Positions 17,196 through 27,381 are shown, counted from the stretch's first letter. The stretch: DNA of 64,000 bases from Pseudomonas grandcourensis (GCF_039909015.1 NZ_CP150919.1:3386501-3450500); one strand, 5' to 3'. Notes: generated by a model from the sequence alone, not told the origin. A program made the numbers and translations.

Positions 17196-18320
17196 ATGCG
17201 TAATCAAACACCAGGATTTATCGTTGGTCATCCGCTCAAGGCACTGCTGTTGAGCGCGTCGTTCGTGGCGGTGTTCCTGTGCACTTCAGCATCCGCACAA
17301 ACCGATGGTTTGCCAATGCAACCATCGATCATCAGTTCAATGGCAGCCCAATCAGTCATGCTCAGCGTTGCGCGGGCCGGGCATCGCTTGGTAGCTGTCG
17401 GCGAACGTGGGTTCATCATTGTCTCCGATGACAATGGTACTAGCTGGTCGCAAGTCGGTTCCCCCGTCAGCGTGACGCTGGTCAAGGTTAGGTTCATCGA
17501 CGATGTCGAAGGATGGGCCGTCGGACATGCCGGGATCGTCTTACACACCCGGGATGGCGGACTGAGCTGGAACAAGCAGTTGGATGGCGTCCAGGCGGCC
17601 GAAATCGAGTTACAGGAAGCCAAGCAGGCCACTGGAGGCTCCGACGACGCTGAAAAGGCGCAGGAGCGTTTAGCTCAAGCACAGCAACTCGTGGACGATG
17701 GCCCCGACAAGCCGCTGCTTGATCTTCTCTTCCTGGACGCCAAAAACGGACTGGTGGTGGGCGCTTACGGTCTGGCGTTTGTCACCCATGATGGCGGGTT
17801 TAGCTGGCAATCGATCCGTTCCCGTATCGATAACCCAAACGGATTGCATCTCTACAGCATCGAACGGGTGGGTGGGGATCTCTTCATCGCCGGCGAACAG
17901 GGCACTCTGTTGCGCTCAAGTGACGATGGGAAAACCTTCGAGCCGCTGGCGTCACCTTACGAGGGCACGACCTTCGGGCTACAGGCGACAAACAGCAGTT
18001 CCATTTTGGCATTTGGGCTTCGCGGAAAAGCGTTTGAGTCCAAGGATCGCGGCGATACCTGGCAGCCCCTCGACACCTTGCAGCCCGTCACATTGACCAG
18101 TGGATTGCGTCTTGCCGATGGATCGATGCTGCTCTCCGATGAGTCGGGAAGGGTGTTGCGCTTCGCGAATGGCGATAGCAAAGCGGCTGTCCTTCAGATT
18201 GCTCAACCCAGTTATTTCACAGGCATGGCGCAAGCTGCGAACGGCAACCTGATCATCAGTAGTGCACGCGGCATGCTGTCGTCCGCAGTTGCAGTGGACT
18301 CGCCGGAGCACGATCAATGA
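17196..18320 (+). CDS. Ycf48-like beta-propeller protein
   Basis: This 374-residue secreted protein has a signal segment (residues about 13-37, ending ASAQT) followed by repeated blades of the BNR/Ycf48 type: ISDDNGTSW-like and HTRDGGLSW, then VTHDGGFSW, RSSDDGKTF and ESKDRGDTW. A charged linker rich in Ala, Glu and Gln (about residues 135-170) interrupts the propeller. The start at 17196 is chosen because it directly precedes the signal segment. Its stop overlaps the next start (ATGA at 18317). In this gene order it is probably a periplasmic accessory of the RND pump. Confidence 0.82.
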   Translation: MRNQTPGFIVGHPLKALLLSASFVAVFLCTSASAQTDGLPMQPSIISSMAAQSVMLSVARAGHRLVAVGERGFIIVSDDNGTSWSQVGSPVSVTLVKVRFIDDVEGWAVGHAGIVLHTRDGGLSWNKQLDGVQAAEIELQEAKQATGGSDDAEKAQERLAQAQQLVDDGPDKPLLDLLFLDAKNGLVVGAYGLAFVTHDGGFSWQSIRSRIDNPNGLHLYSIERVGGDLFIAGEQGTLLRSSDDGKTFEPLASPYEGTTFGLQATNSSSILAFGLRGKAFESKDRGDTWQPLDTLQPVTLTSGLRLADGSMLLSDESGRVLRFANGDSKAAVLQIAQPSYFTGMAQAANGNLIISSARGMLSSAVAVDSPEHDQ

Positions 18321-20719
18321 ATAGCTATACACGTTCTGCGCAGCATCACACTATCCCTCAGCCGGATGCTTTCGACCCGTCCTCTGGCACCTTGGTTGAA
18401 CGGCTTCTGTTCAATCATCGCAGCATCATTTTGGGCATTTGCGTATTGCTCAGTCTGATACTTGGCTACCAGGCATTGAGTTTGAAACTTAATGCCGCCT
18501 TCGAAAAAATGATCCCGACAGATCACCCTTATGTGCAGAACTACCTGAAAAACCGGGGCCAGTTGGGGGAGGGTGGAAACACCTTGAGGATTGCGATAGA
18601 GGCCAAACAGGGCAGCATTTTTGATGCTGCCTACCTTGAGACGGTCAAGAAAATCAACGATGAGGTATTTCTACTTCCCGGCGTCGACCGCTCATATATG
18701 AAGTCCCTGTGGACTCCGGCGACCCGTTGGATCGGCGTGACTGAGGAGGGGTTCGATGGTGGGCCAGTCATACCTGACGATTACGATGGTTCTGCCAAGA
18801 GTCTTGATCAGGTTCGTCAGAACGTTGATCGGTCGGGCGAAGTAGGTCGGCTCGTAGCCTCCAATTTCAAATCCAGCATCGTACTGTTGCCTCTTCAGGA
18901 CACTACGTCGGACGACGGCAAACCTCTGGACTACAACGCGCTTTCCGGCCAGCTCGAACAGATCCGGGCCAAGTACGAAACCGACAACATCAAAATCCAC
19001 ATCACTGGCTTTGCCAAAGTGGTGGGCGATCTGATTGACGGCATGCGGCAGATGCAGCTGTTCTTCGCTGCGACATTGGTAATTTGCGGCATCGTGCTGT
19101 TCTGGTACACCCGTTGCGTACGCAGCACATTGTTGGTGTTGCTATGCTCGATTATCGCGGTTGTCTGGTTACTGGGATTACTGCCCACCTTGGGGTTTGA
19201 TCTCGATCCATACTCGATCCTCGTCCCGTTCCTGGTGTTTGCGATTGGGTTGAGTCATGGCGCCCAGAAAATGAACGGCATCATGCAGGACATCGGGCGT
19301 GGAGCCGACAAGCTCGTGGCGGCACGCTTCACCTTTCGCCGGTTGTTTCTGACCGGGCTGATGGCATTGGTGGCTGACGCCGTAGGTTTCGCTGTGCTGA
19401 TGATCATCAAGATTCCGGTCATCCAGGATCTGGCTATCGCCGCGACGATCGGCGTGCTGACGTTGATTTTCACCAACCTGATTCTGCTACCGATTCTGTT
19501 GTCGTACACCGGGGTCAGCAAAGCAGCTGCACAACGAGAAGCGGCGAACGACAAGTTCTCTCAGTTGGATGCGCATCATACCCGCCATCCATTTTGGGCA
19601 TTTCTGGATAGATTTACTGAACGTAAATGGGCGAGCGGAGCAATCATCGTCGCCGTGATTCTAGGCGTCGCAGGCTTTGCGGTGAGCCTTCATGTGAAGA
19701 TCGGCGATCTGAATCCCGGTGCACCGGAATTGCGTCCTGAATCGCGTTACAACAGCGATAACCGCTTCATGGTCAGTAACTTTTCCGCCAGTAGCGACAA
19801 GTATGTAGTGATGGTGAAAACGCCCCAATACTACTGCGCCAATTACCAGACCCTGGTGTCAGTCGATGCGCTGGAAGCGCAGCTTCAGCAGTTGCCGGGT
19901 GTTGTGTCCACGACGTCTTTAGCGGCACTGAGTAAGCAGGCGGCGGCCGGCATGAATGAAGGCAGCATGAGCTGGTACGAGATACCCCGTAACCAGGGAC
20001 TGTTGAACGCGATTATCACCCGCGCCCCGCGAGAACTGTTCAACCAGAATTGCGATCTGCTGACGGTGTATGTCTATCTGAAGGATCACAAGGCGGACAC
20101 GCTCACCAGCGTGGTTCAGACAGTCGAACAGTTCGCGGCGACCCATAACTCGGATCAGATCCAGTTCCTCAATGCGGCGGGCAATGCCGGCATCGAAGCG
20201 GCCACCAATATCGTGGTGAAGCGTTCGAACGTGCAGATGCTGTTCATGGTGTACGCGGCTGTCATCGCGCTGTGCTTCATTACGTTCAGATCCTGGCGTG
20301 CGGTCGTGTGCACGGTGCTGCCGCTGATGCTGACCTCCATTTTGTGCGAAGCCTTGATGGTCGGGCTTAACATCGGCGTCAAGGTCGCGACGCTGCCCGT
20401 GATCGCATTGGGGGTGGGTATTGGTGTGGACTACGCGTTGTACATCCTCAGCGTAACACTCACCAATTTGCGAAATGGCAGAAGCCTGTCAGAGGCTTAC
20501 TACCTTGCGTTGCTGTCTACCGGGAAGGTCGTGGTGATGACAGGTATTACACTGGGCATTGCAGTGCTCACCTGGGTGCTGTCACCTATCAAGTTCCAAG
20601 CTGACATGGGCATCTTGCTCGGGTTCATGTTCATCTGGAACATGGTGGGCGCGCTGGTACTGGTTCCGGCACTGGCGCACTTTCTGCTCAAGCCAAAATC
20701 TTTTCCTGTAACAGCGTAA
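18317..20719 (+). CDS. RND/MMPL-superfamily transporter
   Basis: This 800-residue inner-membrane protein has two halves. Each has one N-terminal membrane helix, a large periplasmic domain and a five-helix bundle (first bundle about residues 235-405, second about 635-795). GVGIGVDYALYIL (about 695-707) is the conserved helix-4 segment of RND proteins. MMPL-type members export lipids, hopanoids or other hydrophobic compounds by proton exchange. It is translationally coupled to the Ycf48-like gene and ends the DUF1302-DUF1329-Ycf48-RND unit. It is not of the HAE1 drug-efflux length (about 1,040 residues). Confidence 0.88.
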   Translation: MNSYTRSAQHHTIPQPDAFDPSSGTLVERLLFNHRSIILGICVLLSLILGYQALSLKLNAAFEKMIPTDHPYVQNYLKNRGQLGEGGNTLRIAIEAKQGSIFDAAYLETVKKINDEVFLLPGVDRSYMKSLWTPATRWIGVTEEGFDGGPVIPDDYDGSAKSLDQVRQNVDRSGEVGRLVASNFKSSIVLLPLQDTTSDDGKPLDYNALSGQLEQIRAKYETDNIKIHITGFAKVVGDLIDGMRQMQLFFAATLVICGIVLFWYTRCVRSTLLVLLCSIIAVVWLLGLLPTLGFDLDPYSILVPFLVFAIGLSHGAQKMNGIMQDIGRGADKLVAARFTFRRLFLTGLMALVADAVGFAVLMIIKIPVIQDLAIAATIGVLTLIFTNLILLPILLSYTGVSKAAAQREAANDKFSQLDAHHTRHPFWAFLDRFTERKWASGAIIVAVILGVAGFAVSLHVKIGDLNPGAPELRPESRYNSDNRFMVSNFSASSDKYVVMVKTPQYYCANYQTLVSVDALEAQLQQLPGVVSTTSLAALSKQAAAGMNEGSMSWYEIPRNQGLLNAIITRAPRELFNQNCDLLTVYVYLKDHKADTLTSVVQTVEQFAATHNSDQIQFLNAAGNAGIEAATNIVVKRSNVQMLFMVYAAVIALCFITFRSWRAVVCTVLPLMLTSILCEALMVGLNIGVKVATLPVIALGVGIGVDYALYILSVTLTNLRNGRSLSEAYYLALLSTGKVVVMTGITLGIAVLTWVLSPIKFQADMGILLGFMFIWNMVGALVLVPALAHFLLKPKSFPVTA

Positions 20720-20734
20720 TTTCCAAGCACGAGT

Positions 20735-20763
20735 GCGGATTCAGTAACGCTGAATCCGCTTTT
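20735..20763 (+). terminator. Intrinsic terminator of the export unit
   Basis: GCGGATTCAG (20735-20744) pairs perfectly with CTGAATCCGC (20750-20759) and TTTT follows. Confidence 0.85.
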
Positions 20764-20800
20764 CGTGGTGCAACTCAAACACAATGGCTTGATTAATTGA

Positions 20801-21601
20801 ATGATCAAATATGCAGCAAACCTCACCTTGCTCTTCACCGAATGGTCTTTCGAGGATCGATTTAGCGCCGCGCGGGACGCAGGCTTTGAAGCCGTTGAGT
20901 TCAGTTTTCCACGAGACATGGCGGCAGCAAAAATAGCCGAACAGTTACGTCGCACAGGCCTTCAACAGGTACTGGCAACAATGCCATTGCAACCTGGCAG
21001 TAAGGGGCTGGCTGCTCAGTCTGGAAAGGCTGGGGACTTCCGTAAGGATTTTAACCTGGGACTCGAATATGCCGTGGAAGGAGGCAGTCCACTGCTTCAC
21101 GTGTTATCCGGTGTGGTCGAGCAGACAAATTACGCTGCATCGAGTGGGCAATTTGTCGACAACATGAACTGGGCCATCGAGGAGGCCGCCCGTCATGACG
21201 TAAAGGTTGTGATTGAAGCCATCAATCAAATTTCAGTGCCTGGGTATTTTATTCGAACACTGGCGGGAGCCGTCGGTTGGACGCAAAGATTAGAAGGGCT
21301 AGGCCTGATTCTGGATCTTTATCATGCTGCGATGGAACGGCTGGATCCTCTTACTTGCCTCGATCTCTATCTTCCTCAATCCGTCTATTTACAGATCGCC
21401 GGATACCCAGGACGGCACGAGCCTAATATAGGTAATTTGAACCTACCTAGAGTTCTTGATTCGATAAATGCACATTCTTATACAGGCTGGGTTGGGTGTG
21501 AGTATCAGCCTGCTATTGGCACACTCGAAGGTATGAGCTGGCTTGATCGTTGTTTTGCGATTGAAGAAGGAACTGAGTCGCACAGTGATTTGATTCAGTG
21601 A
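20801..21601 (+). CDS. Hydroxypyruvate isomerase-like TIM-barrel protein
   Basis: The 266-residue protein resembles hydroxypyruvate isomerase (Hyi) and related sugar isomerase/epimerases (PF01261). It begins MIKYAANLTLLFTEWSF, typical of Hyi, and contains VVIEAINQISVPGYFI with the metal-binding Glu and GLILDLYHAAMER with the Asp/His pair. Such enzymes interconvert hydroxypyruvate and tartronate semialdehyde. It lies 81 bp after the RND gene, beyond a terminator. A role in processing a C3 fragment or a sugar acid is possible; a different 2-keto acid substrate cannot be excluded. Confidence 0.82.
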   Translation: MIKYAANLTLLFTEWSFEDRFSAARDAGFEAVEFSFPRDMAAAKIAEQLRRTGLQQVLATMPLQPGSKGLAAQSGKAGDFRKDFNLGLEYAVEGGSPLLHVLSGVVEQTNYAASSGQFVDNMNWAIEEAARHDVKVVIEAINQISVPGYFIRTLAGAVGWTQRLEGLGLILDLYHAAMERLDPLTCLDLYLPQSVYLQIAGYPGRHEPNIGNLNLPRVLDSINAHSYTGWVGCEYQPAIGTLEGMSWLDRCFAIEEGTESHSDLIQ

Positions 21602-22201
21602 GCGTCATCTCATGGTGAAAGGTCGAGCGCGGCAAAGCCTAAGGAGGGCCTAAGGAAATCCAGAGAGGGCTATCAAGAGAAATATCCTCAATGTGATATC
21701 GGCATGCTTGCATGCTAGCATTTATGTGATGCATCATCACAGCGCATAAAAATAATAGATCGTATGAGAGCTGCGCGGTTTCTGATCCTATTTAGCTGTA
21801 TCAGCAAGGATTGTCTCACTCGCGAGACAACGGACTCGGCTAGCCACTCCTCACAAATTGTGTGAGTGGATCGTCTCTTCATGCGTTTCAGAGAGAACCT
21901 AAAGCGCTCCCATTGCGCCGTACAAGGTGTCTACAGATGACGTCTCACAAAGCTCGCTGCTTCACGACATTGATCAAGTCCTTACTGCATATTCCTCAGG
22001 GCGGAACGCTGAACCAGCATTGCATTGCCTCAGCAGTTCGCAATACCGCTCCAGCGTTCTACCCCCGTGGACTCCGGGGAATATTTGCCTAGCCAGGCCT
22101 GCTACTTCTCTCTGCTCCAGCTCACCTAAACCAGAAGGTATCTACGCAGCTGCTGTTAATCCGGCTGCATGGTGGATTCTTATATTAGTACGGAGATATA
22201 C
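21602..22201 (+). promoter_or_regulatory. Long structured leader of the pnt operon with a shared operator
   Basis: No gene is supported in these 600 bp. TTGCATGCTAGCAT (21708-21721) is the palindromic core found before the Region 5 transcription units. GCGCATAAAA (21742-21751) resembles half of the cluster-1 operator. Two hairpins follow: TTGTCTC/GAGACAA (21811-21817 and 21824-21830) and a 26-bp one at 21844-21869 with CCACTC/GAGTGG ends. The operator stands about 480 bp before the pntAA start, so a long untranslated leader is implied. Confidence 0.5.
21708..21721 (+). promoter_or_regulatory. Putative GntR operator, copy upstream of pnt
   Basis: The sequence TTGCATGCTAGCAT is identical to the copies at 31539 and 31666 and contains the palindrome ATGCTAGCAT. 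Confidence 0.6.
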
Positions 22202-23323
22202 GTGAAAATCGGTGTTCCTCTCGAAACCCTGACGGGTGAAACACGGGTCGCTGCAACCCCGGAAACGATCAAGAAGCTGATAGGCCTGGGTCATAAGGTC
22301 ACTGTACAAAGCGGCGCCGGCATTAAAGCCAGTGTTGTTGACAGTGCCTATGAAGCGGCAGGCGCAACCATTGGCAGCGCCAACGATGCGTTTGGTGCCG
22401 AGCTGATTCTCAAGGTAGTCGCTCCCAGCGATAGCGAGCTGACGCTGATTAAAAGCGGCACCGTTGTGGTCGGCATGCTCAACCCGTTCAGCAATGAAAC
22501 CATTGCCAAGCTGGCCGAGTGCGGTATTACCGCGTTCGCGCTGGAAGCTGCGTCACGCACCTCCCGTGCGCAGAGCCTGGATGTGCTGTCCTCCCAAGCG
22601 AACATTGCCGGCTATAAAGCCGTGCTGTTGGCCGCTCACTACTATCCACGCTTCATGCCGATGCTGATGACCGCTGCCGGTACCGTGAAAGCCGCTCGCG
22701 TGCTGATCCTCGGTGCCGGTGTGGCCGGTTTGCAGGCCATTGCCACGGCCAAGCGCCTGGGTGCAGTGATCGAAGCCTCGGACGTACGCCCTGCGGTGAA
22801 GGAGCAGATCGAATCCCTCGGCGCCAAGTTCGTCGACGTGCCCTACGAGACCGATGAAGAGCGTGAATGCGCCGTCGGTGTCGGCGGTTACGCGCGACCC
22901 ATGCCGGCCAGCTGGATGCAGCGTCAGGCCCTGGCCGTGCACGAACGCGCCAAACAGGCCGACATCGTCATCACCACCGCCCTGATCCCGGGCCGCAAGG
23001 CTCCGACACTGTTGAGCGCCGAAACCGTGGCGCAGATGAAGCCTGGCTCGGTGGTCATTGACCTCGCGGCAGCCCAAGGCGGCAACTGCCCGCTGACCGT
23101 GGCTGATCAGGTGGTCGTCGAGAGTGGCGTGACCATTTGCGGCCCGACCAACCTGGCCGGCACAGTCGCGGCAGACGCTTCGGCCCTGTACGCCCGCAAC
23201 CTGCTGGACTTCCTGAAGCTGGTCTTCAACAAAGAAGGCCAGTTCGAAGTGAACCTCGAAGACGACATCGTCGCCGCGTGCCTGATGTGCCGCGACGGCC
23301 AAGTCATCCGCAAAAACGCCTAA
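22202..23323 (+). CDS. pntAA: NAD(P) transhydrogenase alpha subunit, part 1
   Basis: The 373-residue protein is the NAD(H)-binding domain I of proton-translocating transhydrogenase. It starts KIGVPLETLTGETRVAATPE, has the Rossmann motif VLILGAGVAGLQAIATAKRLGA and the mobile loop around GGYARPMPASWM. A GTG start at 22202 matches the length of known PntAA proteins; an ATG 33 bp upstream in frame would add an unconserved tail. With PntAB and PntB it couples proton entry to NADPH formation. Its G+C-rich codon use differs from the leader before it. NADPH for hydroxylases is a reasonable role. Confidence 0.93.
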   Translation: MKIGVPLETLTGETRVAATPETIKKLIGLGHKVTVQSGAGIKASVVDSAYEAAGATIGSANDAFGAELILKVVAPSDSELTLIKSGTVVVGMLNPFSNETIAKLAECGITAFALEAASRTSRAQSLDVLSSQANIAGYKAVLLAAHYYPRFMPMLMTAAGTVKAARVLILGAGVAGLQAIATAKRLGAVIEASDVRPAVKEQIESLGAKFVDVPYETDEERECAVGVGGYARPMPASWMQRQALAVHERAKQADIVITTALIPGRKAPTLLSAETVAQMKPGSVVIDLAAAQGGNCPLTVADQVVVESGVTICGPTNLAGTVAADASALYARNLLDFLKLVFNKEGQFEVNLEDDIVAACLMCRDGQVIRKNA

Positions 23324-23338
23324 GCAAGGATTCTGACT

Positions 23339-23692
23339 ATGGAAGAGCTTATCTCCCCCGGTATCAACAACCTGATCATCTTCGTGCTGGCGATTTATGT
23401 CGGTTATCACGTGGTCTGGAACGTTACACCTGCACTGCACACGCCATTGATGGCCGTGACCAACGCCATCTCGGCGATCGTCATCGTCGGCGCCATGCTG
23501 GCTGCGGCGCTGACCGTCACGCCACTGGGCAAAACAATGGGCACCCTCGCGGTCGCCCTGGCAGCCGTCAACGTGTTTGGCGGCTTCCTGGTGACCCGGC
23601 GGATGCTGGAAATGTTCAAGAAGAAAGCGGCTTCAGCAAAAGCGCCGGCAGCCAAGGCCGCCGCAGTCAACGCTGAGGTGCAGCAAGCATGA
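23339..23692 (+). CDS. pntAB: NAD(P) transhydrogenase alpha subunit, part 2
   Basis: This 117-residue membrane protein has three hydrophobic segments (residues about 8-28, 33-53 and 61-83) and an Ala/Lys-rich tail. It forms the smaller part of transhydrogenase membrane domain II in bacteria with a split alpha subunit. It lies 15 bp after pntAA, and its stop overlaps the pntB start (ATGA at 23689). Confidence 0.92.
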   Translation: MEELISPGINNLIIFVLAIYVGYHVVWNVTPALHTPLMAVTNAISAIVIVGAMLAAALTVTPLGKTMGTLAVALAAVNVFGGFLVTRRMLEMFKKKAASAKAPAAKAAAVNAEVQQA

Positions 23693-25125
23693 GCATGAAC
23701 CTGGTTACTTCCCTGTATTTGATCGCCTCGGTCTGCTTCATCCAGGCGCTCAAGGGCCTTTCGCACCCCACCACGTCGCGTCGCGGCAACCTGTTCGGCA
23801 TGCTCGGCATGGGCCTGGCGATTCTCACCACGGTCGGCCTGATCTACAAGTTGGGTGCCGAACTTGCCCACGACGGTATCGTCTACGTGATCGTCGGCCT
23901 GCTGATCGGCGGCACCGCCGGTTCGATCATGGCCAAACGTGTTGAAATGACCAAGATGCCCGAACTGGTCGCCTTCATGCACAGTATGATCGGCCTGGCC
24001 GCGGTGTTCATCGCCATTGCGGCGGTCGTCGAGCCGCAGTCGCTGGGTATCGTTGCGCAACTGGGTAACGCGATCCCGGCCGGTAACCGCCTGGAACTGT
24101 TCCTCGGTGCCGCCATTGGTGCGATCACCTTCTCCGGTTCGGTCATCGCCTTCGGCAAGCTGTCGGGCAAGTACAAGTTCCGCCTGTTCCAGGGCGCACC
24201 GGTACAGTTCACCGGCCAACACAAACTGAACCTGTTGCTGGGCGTGGCCACACTGGCGCTGGGCATCACCTTCATGCTGACCGGCGACCTCAACGCCTTC
24301 GCCTTGATGCTGGCCCTGGCCTTCGTCATGGGTATGCTGATCATCATCCCGATCGGTGGCGCGGACATGCCGGTGGTGGTGTCGATGCTTAACAGCTACT
24401 CCGGCTGGGCGGCGGCAGGTATCGGCTTCTCGCTAAACAACTCGATGCTCATCATCGCGGGTTCGCTGGTGGGCTCAAGCGGTGCGATCCTCTCGTACAT
24501 TATGTGCAAGGCGATGAACCGTTCGTTCTTCAACGTACTGCTCGGTGGTTTCGGCAACACGGCGGACGCGGCCGGCCCTGCTGGCTCGAAAGAAGCCCGC
24601 CCGGTGAAATCCGGTTCAGCTGACGACGCGACCTTCCTGCTGACCAACGCCGACACTGTGATCATCGTTCCGGGCTACGGCCTGGCCGTGGCACGGGCGC
24701 AGCACGCGCTGAAAGAACTGACCGAGAAACTGACCCATCGCGGCGTGACGGTGAAGTATGCGATCCACCCGGTTGCCGGTCGCATGCCTGGCCACATGAA
24801 CGTGTTGCTGGCGGAGGCAGAAGTGCCTTACGACCAAGTGTTCGAGATGGAAGACATCAACTCCGAGTTCGGTCAGGCCGACGTGGTTTTGGTGCTTGGC
24901 GCCAACGATGTGGTCAACCCGGCCGCGAAGAATGACCCGAAATCGCCGATTGCCGGCATGCCGATTCTCGAAGCGTTCAAAGCCAAAACCATCATCGTCA
25001 ACAAGCGCTCGATGGCCAGCGGCTATGCCGGTCTGGACAACGAACTGTTCTACCTCGACAAAACCATGATGGTCTTCGGCGACGCCAAGAAAGTCATCGA
25101 AGACATGGTTAAGGCGGTCGATTAA
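23689..25125 (+). CDS. pntB: NAD(P) transhydrogenase beta subunit
   Basis: This 478-residue subunit has eight or nine membrane helices over the first 270 residues, followed by the NADP(H)-binding domain III. IIVPGYGLAVARAQHALKEL is the nucleotide fold, AIHPVAGRMPGHMNVLLAEA follows, and the C-terminal NKRSMASGYAGLDNELF loop contacts NADP. The full length is as in other bacteria and no damage is visible. All three pnt genes are intact, so the operon should give a working enzyme. Whether a second pnt operon exists elsewhere cannot be seen here. Confidence 0.94.
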   Translation: MSMNLVTSLYLIASVCFIQALKGLSHPTTSRRGNLFGMLGMGLAILTTVGLIYKLGAELAHDGIVYVIVGLLIGGTAGSIMAKRVEMTKMPELVAFMHSMIGLAAVFIAIAAVVEPQSLGIVAQLGNAIPAGNRLELFLGAAIGAITFSGSVIAFGKLSGKYKFRLFQGAPVQFTGQHKLNLLLGVATLALGITFMLTGDLNAFALMLALAFVMGMLIIIPIGGADMPVVVSMLNSYSGWAAAGIGFSLNNSMLIIAGSLVGSSGAILSYIMCKAMNRSFFNVLLGGFGNTADAAGPAGSKEARPVKSGSADDATFLLTNADTVIIVPGYGLAVARAQHALKELTEKLTHRGVTVKYAIHPVAGRMPGHMNVLLAEAEVPYDQVFEMEDINSEFGQADVVLVLGANDVVNPAAKNDPKSPIAGMPILEAFKAKTIIVNKRSMASGYAGLDNELFYLDKTMMVFGDAKKVIEDMVKAVD

Positions 25126-25272
25126 ATCTATTGGCTAGGGATGGCCATCTATCTACTGCTCGCGCGCAAAAAAAGCGCGCGGCGGCCGAAACCTTCAGTG
25201 TTCAGGTCGTGTGCTCTAGTAGTTGTGAAAAACAATAGCTTCTTCAGACTCGTAAGCGAGCATGAGAAAATA

Positions 25273-27381
25273 ATGAAAATAAAATCTCTTCAGTTGAGCA
25301 TTATGTTCTACGCAGGATCCGCCATTCTCTCAGTAGTGGCTGCATTAGTGCTTTATGCGCTGATCTCTGGAGAGAAAACCCAGAACTGGGTTGGTGAGAA
25401 AACTAGAGAGATTTTGGGGCTTGAAGTTAAAGAGCACTTGCTAGGCCTTTCAAAGTATCAAGTTAGCCAAATTCAGAGGCAGTTAGATCAGCCAATTGAG
25501 GTTGCAAAAAATCTTGCAAGGGCCAATGTTCTGGCTGTATCCAAGCCTAGCGGTGATCGTGATGCAGAAGGAAAGTTGCTCAGTGATCTTGCTCTTGATG
25601 CACTCGTTCAAAACCCGCAGCTAGTGACCACCTACATAGCTTGGGAACCAAAAGGTATTTTTCAGCCAAATGCTAATAGTGGATTGAGCGAGCAAGAGCG
25701 TTTCTTGCCCTTGTGGTCTCGCGCGGAAGCCGGGAAATATAATCTTTCAAAGCTGTATTCTATGGAGAGTGAGGCGTTTCTGCCCACGGGCGTAAGAGAG
25801 GGTGAGTTTTATTTGTGCCCAAAGGAAAGTCGCTCTGCCTGTGCAACCGACCCGGTAATTTATACAATTAACGGAAAGTCGGTGCAATTGACTGCGTTTA
25901 CCGCTCCAATCCTTATAAAGGATAAATTTAAAGGCATTGCTGGTGCATCGTTAGATCTGGAGTTCGTCCAAAAAATCCTTGAAAAAGCAAATCGTGAGTT
26001 GTATGGAGGGGTTGGTGAAATGGCCCTAATTTCCGGCAACGGCCGTTTCGTAGCTTACACAGCAGAGGCAAGTAAAGTAGGGAAATCTGCCAGCGAAACT
26101 TTTGGAGCAGAACTGGTTAGCTCATTTTCAAAGCTAAGCACTACAGATGAGAATTATAGCCTTGATAAAAGAGGAATGATTCAACTTGCACTTCGTTTTA
26201 CCGTAGCTAACACCGCTACGAAATGGACGCTTTTGGTTCGGCTCCCAGAAGATGTCGTTTTCAAAAGCGTTAGCGATTTGAAAGGTCTCTTGGAGCAGCA
26301 CTACGTTTCTGAAGCACGCTCGATGGGATTAGTCGGCTTGCTGGTGAGTGGCTTCGGAATTCTGATTGTTGGATTCGTGGCCCGTGGAATCGTTCGTCCA
26401 CTTCAAAGCATGCTTGCGATGATAAAAAATATCGCTAAAGGGGAGGGGGATCTAACTCAACGGCTGAGTAGTTCGCGTGCGGACGAGTTAGGGCTTATTG
26501 CTCAAGAGTTTAATGTCTTTTTAGAGCAGTTGCAGAGCTTAATTATTAAGGTCATACGCTCAACTAGGATGATTGCTGACACAACTTCCGACGGTGCCGC
26601 TATAGCTGCGCAAACACATCAAGGGATGCTGAGTCAACAGAGTGATGTTGAGCAGATTGCAACAGCAATTAACGAGATGACCGCATCCTCGCAGGATGTC
26701 GCAGCAAATGCCATGAATGCTGCAAAAGCAGCGGGGCGTGCAGAACAAGCGGTAGGCGATGGAAAAGTTGCGATGGAGGATGCCGTCGCCGCTATTAACG
26801 CTCTCGCTATACGCATGGAGGACTCTGTTAAGACGGTGAAAGTACTCGAAGAAAGCAGCAATGATATAGGGGCTGTTGTGACTGCTATCCGTACTATCGC
26901 CGAACAAACCAATTTGCTTGCACTCAACGCTGCCATTGAAGCCGCACGAGCGGGTGATCACGGTCGTGGTTTCGCTGTTGTGGCTGATGAAGTTAGAAGC
27001 CTGGCGCAAAAAACCCAGCTTGCGACCGAGGAGGTTAGATTACTCATCGAGCGTTTGCAGGGTGGCAGTCAGTCGGTTACCCATTCAATGCTTGAAAGTC
27101 ATACCCACACTCAATCATGTTTACAGCAAGCGCAGGTGGCCGCGCATTATTTCTTGGGCATCACGGCGTCCGTAAACATCATCAATGAGATGAATAATCA
27201 AATTGCTGCAGCAGCAGAGCAGCAAAGCCAGGTAGCTGAAGAGATCAATTACACGATAACTGGGATGGGGCAAATTACAGATCAAGTCGCCACAGCAGCT
27301 AAGAAGGCGTTGGAGTCAGGTTCAACCCTGCGTTCACTCTCCGAACAACAGTGCGACTTGGTTGCTCAATTCAGGGTTTGA
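25273..27381 (+). CDS. Methyl-accepting chemotaxis protein with a dCache-like sensor
   Basis: This is a 702-residue chemoreceptor. A membrane helix lies at about residues 10-32, and a roughly 300-residue periplasmic sensor of the double-Cache type follows. A second helix is at about 355-378, then a HAMP domain ([20 protein letters not shown]). The signalling hairpin contains [20 protein letters not shown] and [16 protein letters not shown], the CheA/CheW-binding tip. The start at 25273 begins [15 protein letters not shown], the usual N terminus; the longer frame from 25141 lacks support. It may sense the aromatic substrates of the clusters on either side. Confidence 0.9.
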   Translation: MKIKSLQLSIMFYAGSAILSVVAALVLYALISGEKTQNWVGEKTREILGLEVKEHLLGLSKYQVSQIQRQLDQPIEVAKNLARANVLAVSKPSGDRDAEGKLLSDLALDALVQNPQLVTTYIAWEPKGIFQPNANSGLSEQERFLPLWSRAEAGKYNLSKLYSMESEAFLPTGVREGEFYLCPKESRSACATDPVIYTINGKSVQLTAFTAPILIKDKFKGIAGASLDLEFVQKILEKANRELYGGVGEMALISGNGRFVAYTAEASKVGKSASETFGAELVSSFSKLSTTDENYSLDKRGMIQLALRFTVANTATKWTLLVRLPEDVVFKSVSDLKGLLEQHYVSEARSMGLVGLLVSGFGILIVGFVARGIVRPLQSMLAMIKNIAKGEGDLTQRLSSSRADELGLIAQEFNVFLEQLQSLIIKVIRSTRMIADTTSDGAAIAAQTHQGMLSQQSDVEQIATAINEMTASSQDVAANAMNAAKAAGRAEQAVGDGKVAMEDAVAAINALAIRMEDSVKTVKVLEESSNDIGAVVTAIRTIAEQTNLLALNAAIEAARAGDHGRGFAVVADEVRSLAQKTQLATEEVRLLIERLQGGSQSVTHSMLESHTHTQSCLQQAQVAAHYFLGITASVNIINEMNNQIAAAAEQQSQVAEEINYTITGMGQITDQVATAAKKALESGSTLRSLSEQQCDLVAQFRV

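Noticed and set aside
22553..23440. 295-codon minus-strand ORF opposite pntAA/pntAB
   Set aside because: The transhydrogenase frames are certain; this one is a shadow of G+C-rich coding DNA with a His/Asp-heavy composition.
23407..24222. 271-codon minus-strand ORF opposite pntB
   Set aside because: It is a shadow of pntB, with low-complexity Arg/Asp/Gln composition and no family match.
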